A DNA stretch of 56,107 nucleotides from positions 1-56,107 of the forward strand of contig CAMIYC010000021.1 of NCBI GenBank assembly GCA_946402905.1, in the 5' to 3' direction. This document shows, piece after piece, positions 50,621 through 56,107 of this stretch (positions are counted from its first letter, which is position 1; every line of letters starts with the position of its first letter). The notes beneath the pieces were generated by a model. That model searched no databases and had not been told where the DNA came from. It saw only the letters and a list, made by a program, of their open reading frames with translations. The DNA comes from an uncultured Prevotellaceae bacterium. Lineage in GTDB: Bacteria; Bacteroidota; Bacteroidia; Bacteroidales; Bacteroidaceae. A program made the translations under genes and the position numbers.

Positions 50621-52803
50621 GAAAGACACTGACGATGGTGGCAGTGGCGGCTATAGTGTGCTGCTGCCCTGTAAACGCACAAGAGAAAGTGAACATCGGT
50701 AAGAACAACATCACGCTGCAGAGCGACCTGCTCACCCCCGAGGGTCTGTGGGCCATGGGGCGTATCAGCAGCTATGCAGCCTCGCCCGACGGGCGTCAGA
50801 TTGCCTATCAAGTGGGCTACTACAGTGTGAAGGAAAACAAGAGCCACCACGTGCTCTACATGATGAATGCCGACGGCACCAACCAGCGTCAGCTGACATC
50901 CGACGCCGAGAATGAGACCGACCCTGCATGGTTGGGCCAGCGTCTGGCCTTCCTCAGGGGTGGCGAGATATGGACCATGGACAGCAATGGCGGTGACCGC
51001 CGTCAGCTGAGTCACACCGACGGCCAGGTAGAGGGATTCAAGTTCTCGCCCGACGGCCGTCGTGTCATCCTCATCAAGTCTCTGCCTTTCCACGATATCA
51101 TCAAGGAGCGTCCTTCTGACCTGCCCAAGTCCACCGGACGTCTTGTCACCGACCTCATGTACCGTCACTGGGACCACTACGTAGAGTCTATCCAGCATCC
51201 TTTTGTGGCCAGTGTGACCACCGAAGGCATCGGCTCTGCCACCGACATTCTGGATGGCGAGCCCTACGAATGCCCCATGGAGCCTTTCGGCGGCATTGAG
51301 CAACTTGACTGGAGTCCCGACTCCAAAAACATCGCTTACACGTGCCGCAAGAAGACCGGACGGGCCTACTCCATCTCCACCGACTCGGACATCTATCTCT
51401 ACGACGTGGAGCAGAAGACCACCCGCAACCTGTGCAAGCCCGAAGGATATCAGGATCCTGAGGTAGACGCTACCAAGACCCTCCGTGACCAGGCCGTCAA
51501 CACTCCCGACAACCTCAAGAACAACCCTGGCTACGACCAGAACCCCCAGTTCTCGCCCGACGGCAAGTATATCGCATGGCAAAGCATGGCCCGCGACGGC
51601 TATGAGGCCGACCGCAACCGTCTCTGTGTCTATGAGTTGGCTACTGGTGTCAAGCGCTATATGACGGAGAGTTTCGACTCCGACGTCGACGCTTTCTGCT
51701 GGTCGGACAGCAAGGATGCCATCCTTTATTTCACAGGTGTGTGGCACGGCACCTACAACATCTACTCCATCAACTGGAAAGGCGAGGTGAAGCAGCTCAC
51801 CGACTATCAGGCCGACTTCGGCTCGCTTCAGATGCTGGGCGACGGCAAGCACATCATCGCCGAGCGTCACAGCTATATGGAGGCTGCTGACCTCTACCTG
51901 CTCACCCCCAACAGCAAGCATCCCGACAAGACCACCATCCAACAGCTCACCACAGAAAACAAGCATATCTTCGACCAGCTGGCCAAGGGCAAAGTGGAAA
52001 AGCGCTGGGTGAAGAGCACCGACGGCAAAGACATGCTCTACTGGGTGATTCTGCCTCCGCATTTCGACGCCACGAAGAAATACCCCACCCTGCTCTTCTG
52101 TGAGGGCGGCCCGCAAAGTCCCGTATCACAGTTCTGGAGCTACCGCTGGAATTTTATGATCATGGCCGCCCATGGCTACGTGATCATTGCCCCCAACCGC
52201 CACGGTCTGCCCGGTTTCGGCTCTGAATGGTGCGAACAGATCAGCGGTGACTGGACGGGACAGTGCATGAACGACTATCTCACCGCTATCGACGACGCTG
52301 CCGCCCACCTGCCCTACATCGACCGCGACCGCATGGGTGCCGTGGGTGCCTCGTTCGGAGGATTCAGCGTCTATTACCTTGCCGGCCATCACGACAAGCG
52401 CTTCAAGTGCTTTATTGCCCACGACGGAGCCTTCAACCTTGAGGCGATGTATACCGAGACCGAGGAGAACTGGTTTTCCAACTGGGAATACGATGATGCC
52501 TACTGGAACAAAGACCAGACATCCAATGCCCGCAAGACGTACGCCAACTCCCCCCACCGCTTTGTCGACCAGTGGGACACTCCTATCCTCTGCATCCATG
52601 GCGAGAAAGACTACCGCATCAATGCCACCCAGGGCATGAGTGCCTTCAATGCCGCCCGCATGCGTGGCATCGAGGCCCAGCTGCTCATATTCCCCGACGA
52701 GAACCACTGGGTGCTGAAGCCCCAGAACGGCATTCTCTGGCAGCGCACCTACTTCGACTGGCTCGACCGATGGCTGAAAAAAAAAATAAAAATTAAAAAT
52801 TAA
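50617..52803 (+). CDS. Secreted S9-family dipeptidyl peptidase (DPP5-like)
   Basis: A 728-residue protein with a signal peptide MRKTLTMVAVAAIVCCCPVNAQ. The first ~450 residues are a WD/TolB-like propeller of about seven blades (ISSYAASPDGRQIAYQV, LIFVLRGGEIWTMDS-like, GFKFSPDGRRVILI, QFSPDGKYIAWQSM). The alpha/beta-hydrolase part has Ser579 in GASFGGFSV, Asp665 in EKDYRI and His697 in DENHWVLK as the triad. It most resembles the periplasmic dipeptidyl-peptidase V of Porphyromonas, releasing N-terminal dipeptides. Its end is a run of ten As plus AT-rich repeats, and it overlaps yidC, so it is cotranscribed. Confidence 0.9.
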   Translation: MRKTLTMVAVAAIVCCCPVNAQEKVNIGKNNITLQSDLLTPEGLWAMGRISSYAASPDGRQIAYQVGYYSVKENKSHHVLYMMNADGTNQRQLTSDAENETDPAWLGQRLAFLRGGEIWTMDSNGGDRRQLSHTDGQVEGFKFSPDGRRVILIKSLPFHDIIKERPSDLPKSTGRLVTDLMYRHWDHYVESIQHPFVASVTTEGIGSATDILDGEPYECPMEPFGGIEQLDWSPDSKNIAYTCRKKTGRAYSISTDSDIYLYDVEQKTTRNLCKPEGYQDPEVDATKTLRDQAVNTPDNLKNNPGYDQNPQFSPDGKYIAWQSMARDGYEADRNRLCVYELATGVKRYMTESFDSDVDAFCWSDSKDAILYFTGVWHGTYNIYSINWKGEVKQLTDYQADFGSLQMLGDGKHIIAERHSYMEAADLYLLTPNSKHPDKTTIQQLTTENKHIFDQLAKGKVEKRWVKSTDGKDMLYWVILPPHFDATKKYPTLLFCEGGPQSPVSQFWSYRWNFMIMAAHGYVIIAPNRHGLPGFGSEWCEQISGDWTGQCMNDYLTAIDDAAAHLPYIDRDRMGAVGASFGGFSVYYLAGHHDKRFKCFIAHDGAFNLEAMYTETEENWFSNWEYDDAYWNKDQTSNARKTYANSPHRFVDQWDTPILCIHGEKDYRINATQGMSAFNAARMRGIEAQLLIFPDENHWVLKPQNGILWQRTYFDWLDRWLKKKIKIKN

Positions 52804-52816
52804 AAATTAATATTTT

Positions 52817-52824
52817 TAGATTTG
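52817..52824 (+). promoter_or_regulatory. Possible -7 box before the first MFS gene
   Basis: TAGATTTG matches TAnnTTTG but sits in a very AT-rich stretch with no -33 element; the leader would be ~100 bases. Confidence 0.3.
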
Positions 52825-52931
52825 TAAATGGGTACAAACTAATAATAATTTTAAAAGCCTCCTAAAGCGGTATTTGATTTTTTCCATCTTAATATCACAT
52901 TATTGGTTTTAAATCTTTAATTTCTTCAAAT

Positions 52932-54554
52932 ATGACAGAATACATCAATAAGACTTTACGAGATTCCGCGGCCATGCGGTGGACCGCCCTGCTACTCCTG
53001 GCACTGGCCATGTTCTGCTCTTACATTTTCATGGACATCCTGTCGCCTATCAAGGATCTCATGCAGGAGACCCGTGGCTGGGACTCCACCGCCTTCGGCA
53101 CGATGCAAGGCTCGGAGGTGTTTCTCAACGTGTTTGTATTTTTCCTCATCTTCGCCGGCATCATCCTCGACAAGATGGGAGTGCGCTTCACCGCCGTGCT
53201 TTCGGGTACCGTCATGCTGGTGGGCGCCATCATCAAATGGTATGCCGTGAGCGAAGCTTTCATGGGCAGCAGCCTGGAGGCATGGTTTACCAATAATCTC
53301 AACTACATCCCCGTCTTCGACGAACTGGGCGTATCTCCATTCTACGAAGGCATGCCCGCCTCGGCCAAATTCGCTGCCTGCGGTTTTATGATCTTCGGCT
53401 GTGGCTGCGAGATGGCCGGCATCACCGTTTCGCGCAGTATTGTCAAGTGGTTTAAAGGTCGCGAGATGGCGCTGGCCATGGGTTCGGAGATGGCGCTGGC
53501 TCGTCTTGGCGTGGCCACCTGTATGATCTTCTCACCCTTCTTCGCCAAGCTTGGCGGCGAGGTGAACGTGACCCGCTCAGTGGCCTTCGGTGTGGTGCTG
53601 ATGTGCATTGCCCTCATCATGTTTATCGTCTATTTCTTCATGGACAAGAAGCTCGACGCCCAGACAGGCGAGGCAGAGGAGAAAGATGACCCCTTCAAGA
53701 TCTCCGACATTGGCAAGATACTCACCGACAGCGGTTTCTGGCTTGTGGCCCTGCTCTGCGTGCTTTACTATTCCGCCATTTTCCCCTTCCAGAAGTATGC
53801 CGTCAACATGCTGCAGTGCAACCTCACGCTGACGGAGCCAGCCTCCGACTCGTTCTGGGCCAGTCCGTCGGTCACGATCACTCAGTATGTCATTATGCTC
53901 GTTGTGGCTGCCGCCGGTTTTGCGAGCAACTTCCAGAAGAAGGCATCGTCCAAATACGGTCTGCTCGGCATCTCCATCATCGCCCTTATCACCTATTGCT
54001 ATATGGGCTATATGCGTCAGTCTGCAGAGAGCATCTTCGCCGTCTTCCCACTGTTGGCCGTACTCATCACGCCTATTCTGGGCAGTTATGTAGACCATAA
54101 GGGCAAAGCTGCCTCCATGCTGGTGCTGGGTTCGCTGTTGCTTATCGCCTGTCACCTGACATTTGCTTTTGTGCTTCCCGCCTTCAAGGGCAACGCCGTG
54201 GGTGGCATCATCATTGCCTACGTCACGATCCTCGTGCTCGGCTCGTCGTTCTCACTTGTGCCAGCCTCACTTTGGCCGAGTGTACCCAAGCTGGTAGACG
54301 CCAAGGTCATCGGTTCAGCCTATGCCCTCATCTTCTGGATACAGAACATCGGTCTGTGGCTTTTCCCCCTGCTCATCGGCAAGGTGCTCGACAAGTCCAA
54401 CCCCGGTGTGACCGACCCGACGAAATTTGACTACACCTGGCCTCTCGTCATGCTTGCCGCCCTCGGCGTGGCCGCCTTGGTGCTGGGTCTGATCCTGAAG
54501 GTTGTCGACAAGAAGAAAGGTCTCGGACTCGAAGAACCCAATATCAAAGATTAA
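52932..54554 (+). CDS. MFS transporter, MFSD1-like
   Basis: A 540-residue protein with 12 predicted transmembrane helices: LLLLALAMFCSYIFMDILSP, IFAGIILDKMGVRF, GFGRSIVKWFKGREMALAMGS-type signature (REMALAMGSEMALARLG), and a central cytosolic loop of ~35 residues. The second half, GFWLVALLCVLYYSAIFPFQ and LWPSVPKLVDAKVIGSAY, matches the pattern I recall from MFSD1, a lysosomal dipeptide carrier in animals. It lies 128 bases after a dipeptidyl peptidase gene. Substrate not proven. The end is KKKGLGLEEPNIKD. Confidence 0.82.
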   Translation: MTEYINKTLRDSAAMRWTALLLLALAMFCSYIFMDILSPIKDLMQETRGWDSTAFGTMQGSEVFLNVFVFFLIFAGIILDKMGVRFTAVLSGTVMLVGAIIKWYAVSEAFMGSSLEAWFTNNLNYIPVFDELGVSPFYEGMPASAKFAACGFMIFGCGCEMAGITVSRSIVKWFKGREMALAMGSEMALARLGVATCMIFSPFFAKLGGEVNVTRSVAFGVVLMCIALIMFIVYFFMDKKLDAQTGEAEEKDDPFKISDIGKILTDSGFWLVALLCVLYYSAIFPFQKYAVNMLQCNLTLTEPASDSFWASPSVTITQYVIMLVVAAAGFASNFQKKASSKYGLLGISIIALITYCYMGYMRQSAESIFAVFPLLAVLITPILGSYVDHKGKAASMLVLGSLLLIACHLTFAFVLPAFKGNAVGGIIIAYVTILVLGSSFSLVPASLWPSVPKLVDAKVIGSAYALIFWIQNIGLWLFPLLIGKVLDKSNPGVTDPTKFDYTWPLVMLAALGVAALVLGLILKVVDKKKGLGLEEPNIKD

Positions 54555-54568
54555 GATTATTTTACGAT

Positions 54569-54598
54569 AGGAGCCGGGGTGCGTACACCTCGACTCCT
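54569..54598 (+). terminator. Hairpin between the two MFS genes
   Basis: AGGAGCCGGGGTG and CACCTCGACTCCT pair with one mismatch and one wobble around CGTA, 14 bases after the first MFS stop, followed by TATTTTA. It may dampen read-through. Confidence 0.6.
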
Positions 54599-54611
54599 TA
54601 TTTTATGACAC

Positions 54612-55994
54612 ATGACGCATCCATCCTCCCCCACCCGCCGCTGGACAGTGCTTTTCATCGCAGCTTTTGTGATGATGATGGGCTATGTCTTCTGGGATAT
54701 CGTATCTCCTCTGTCGACAACGCTCAAAGCCCCCGTCGAAGCGGGAGGCATGGGCTGGACAGCTTCTGAATACGGGTTTTACGCCGGCTCGTACAGCATC
54801 TTCAACATATTTTTGCTGATGCTGTTCTGGGGCGGACTGATTCTCGACAAGACAGGCATCCGCTTCACAGGGCTTCTGGCCACGGGCATGATGCTTGCGG
54901 GTGCTGCCGTCAATTACTATGCCGTAGAGTATATATCTCCCGATATTTACGTCGACCACGGTGTCACCTTCTTCGGCCTGGTGCCCTCGCATATCAAGGC
55001 TCAGGTGCTGGTGGCCGCCATCGGTTTCGGCATGTTTGGCGTAGGCTGCGACATCACCGGCATCACAATCTCCAAGATTGTCACTAAATGGTTTACCGGT
55101 TATGAGCTGGCCTCAGCCATGGGCATCCAGGTGGCCATGGCCAGAATGGGCACCGCCAGTGCCATCAGCATGAGTCCGGTCATCGCCAACGCCTACGGTC
55201 TCTCAGCTCCCATCCTGGCAGGTACGGCATTGCTGCTGTTGGGTTTCGTCATGTTTATCTGCTATGTGTTTATGGACCGCCGTTTCGACCGTCAGACTTC
55301 GGCCTGTAGCGTGACGGCAGAGCAAAAAGAGGAAGCCCCTTTCACTTTCCACGACTTTTTGAAAGTGCTCCGCAATCCTGGCTTCTGGCTCATCGCCCTG
55401 CTCTGTGTGGCGTTCTACTCCAGCCTGCGGCCATTCCTCAAGTTTTCCACCGACCTGCTCATCAACAAATACGGTGTCGACGCTGTCAGTGCCGGGTGGA
55501 TTACCTCTATCCTTCCCTATGGCACCATCGTCCTCACCCCGCTCTTCGGCATGCTCTACGACCGTCTGGGCCGCGGCTCATTGCTGATGCTCACTGGTTG
55601 TATCATTGTGACCTTCTGCCACATCTGTCTGGCTCTGCCTGTATTAAATAATGTGTGGTTTGCATCGCTGATGATGGTGCTCTACGGCGTGTCGTTCTCA
55701 CTCGTGCCTAGCGCAATGTGGCCCAGCGTGCCCAAGATTGTACCTCTCAAACAGTTGGGAACAGCCTACAGCATCATCTACTTCGTGCAGAACATCGGAC
55801 TGATGCTTGTACCTGTCTTCGTGGGCAACGTCATCGGAGCCTATACCGACGCTTCGGGTCACGTCGACTTCACTATGCCTATGGTCATCTTTGCTTTGCT
55901 GGGCATCGTCTCCATCGTCCTTGCCCTGACGCTGATGGCCGTCGACCGCAGTCGGGGATATGGCTTGAGCCAGCCCAATATCAAGAAGGCTTGA
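54612..55994 (+). CDS. MFS transporter, paralogue of the upstream gene
   Basis: A 460-residue protein with 12 predicted membrane helices, closely following the same plan as the preceding gene: WGGLILDKTGIRF, GYELASAMGIQVAMARMG, a shorter central loop, GFWLIALLCVAFYSSLRPFL, and MWPSVPKIVPLKQLGTAYSIIYFVQNIG. The C-terminus GYGLSQPNIKKA again echoes the paralogue. The two appear to be a tandem duplication, the second having lost ~80 residues of loops. Substrate unknown. ATG 54612 is chosen; a longer frame is not available. Confidence 0.8.
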   Translation: MTHPSSPTRRWTVLFIAAFVMMMGYVFWDIVSPLSTTLKAPVEAGGMGWTASEYGFYAGSYSIFNIFLLMLFWGGLILDKTGIRFTGLLATGMMLAGAAVNYYAVEYISPDIYVDHGVTFFGLVPSHIKAQVLVAAIGFGMFGVGCDITGITISKIVTKWFTGYELASAMGIQVAMARMGTASAISMSPVIANAYGLSAPILAGTALLLLGFVMFICYVFMDRRFDRQTSACSVTAEQKEEAPFTFHDFLKVLRNPGFWLIALLCVAFYSSLRPFLKFSTDLLINKYGVDAVSAGWITSILPYGTIVLTPLFGMLYDRLGRGSLLMLTGCIIVTFCHICLALPVLNNVWFASLMMVLYGVSFSLVPSAMWPSVPKIVPLKQLGTAYSIIYFVQNIGLMLVPVFVGNVIGAYTDASGHVDFTMPMVIFALLGIVSIVLALTLMAVDRSRGYGLSQPNIKKA

Positions 55995-56107
55995 CGGGGA
56001 GGCTGGGACGCTGGGGCTGCTGCGGCGAAGCCGCAGCCTACGGAGAAGGAGGAGCCGCTGCCTACGGAGAAGGCGAAGCCGCTGCCTACGGAGAAGGCGA
56101 AGCCGCT
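55995..56107. repeat. 24-base tandem repeat running off the window end
   Basis: From about 56028, units containing GCCGCTGCCTACGGAGAAGG repeat three times and continue to the last base. No gene can be assigned. Confidence 0.75.

Overview
This looks like a chromosomal segment of a Bacteroidota bacterium, most likely a fairly GC-rich member of the Prevotellaceae (genus not resolved). The evidence is the recurring Bacteroidota-type promoter (TTTG, 19-21 bases, TAnnTTTG) in front of many genes, the rarity of strong Shine-Dalgarno sites, lineage-typical families (DUF3078, DUF1573, DUF4625 next to a TonB receptor, long YidC, MalQ with starch-binding domains), and a phosphoglycerate-mutase-like protein in the homoserine kinase slot. 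No rRNA, tRNA, CRISPR array or intact transposase was seen.

Region by region. 1-3160: 3' part of a zinc metallopeptidase gene, a convergent FAD oxidoreductase and an outer-membrane beta-barrel protein. 3161-8050: an AT-rich accessory stretch with two related small proteins of unknown function, an AAA ATPase with a DUF4143-type C-terminus bracketed by identical 188-base direct repeats, several ~200-base palindrome-bearing repeats and a broken gene start. 8053-10791: a two-domain secreted protein, a nitroreductase-like lipoprotein and DNA polymerase IV. 10800-11100: a repeat interrupted by a 128-base MITE-like insertion. 11303-16371: threonine operon (thrA, putative homoserine kinase, thrC). 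16509-23279: a complete glycine cleavage operon with its own lipoate ligase and E3, with a split P-protein.

23289-31345: a Sel1-repeat protein, then a candidate metal-uptake operon (His/Cys-rich membrane protein, TonB-dependent receptor, DUF4625 lipoprotein), a candidate structured ncRNA ending in a T-run, riboflavin synthase, and a TolC-like gene co-directional with a LytS/LytTR two-component pair whose kinase has a His-rich loop. 31358-40378: phosphatase and 4-alpha-glucanotransferase, MltG, GlnRS, a TPR protein and a DedA protein, with promoter-bearing repeats between. 40454-44437: xylose catabolism (xylB, xylA) and two small winged-helix proteins separated by a 192-base MITE-like element. 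44579-56107: AspRS, DUF1573 and DUF3078 proteins, YidC overlapped by a secreted S9 dipeptidyl-peptidase-like enzyme, two MFS transporters (possibly dipeptide carriers), and a tandem repeat running off the end.

Most of the window is housekeeping metabolism in tight operons (1-4 base overlaps at lplA/gcvT, gcvPA/gcvPB, malQ/gph, TPR/dedA and yidC/S9). The novelty is concentrated in the 3.2-8 kb accessory island, the two MITE-like elements, the ncRNA, the His-rich metal-related cluster and the peptidase/MFS cluster.
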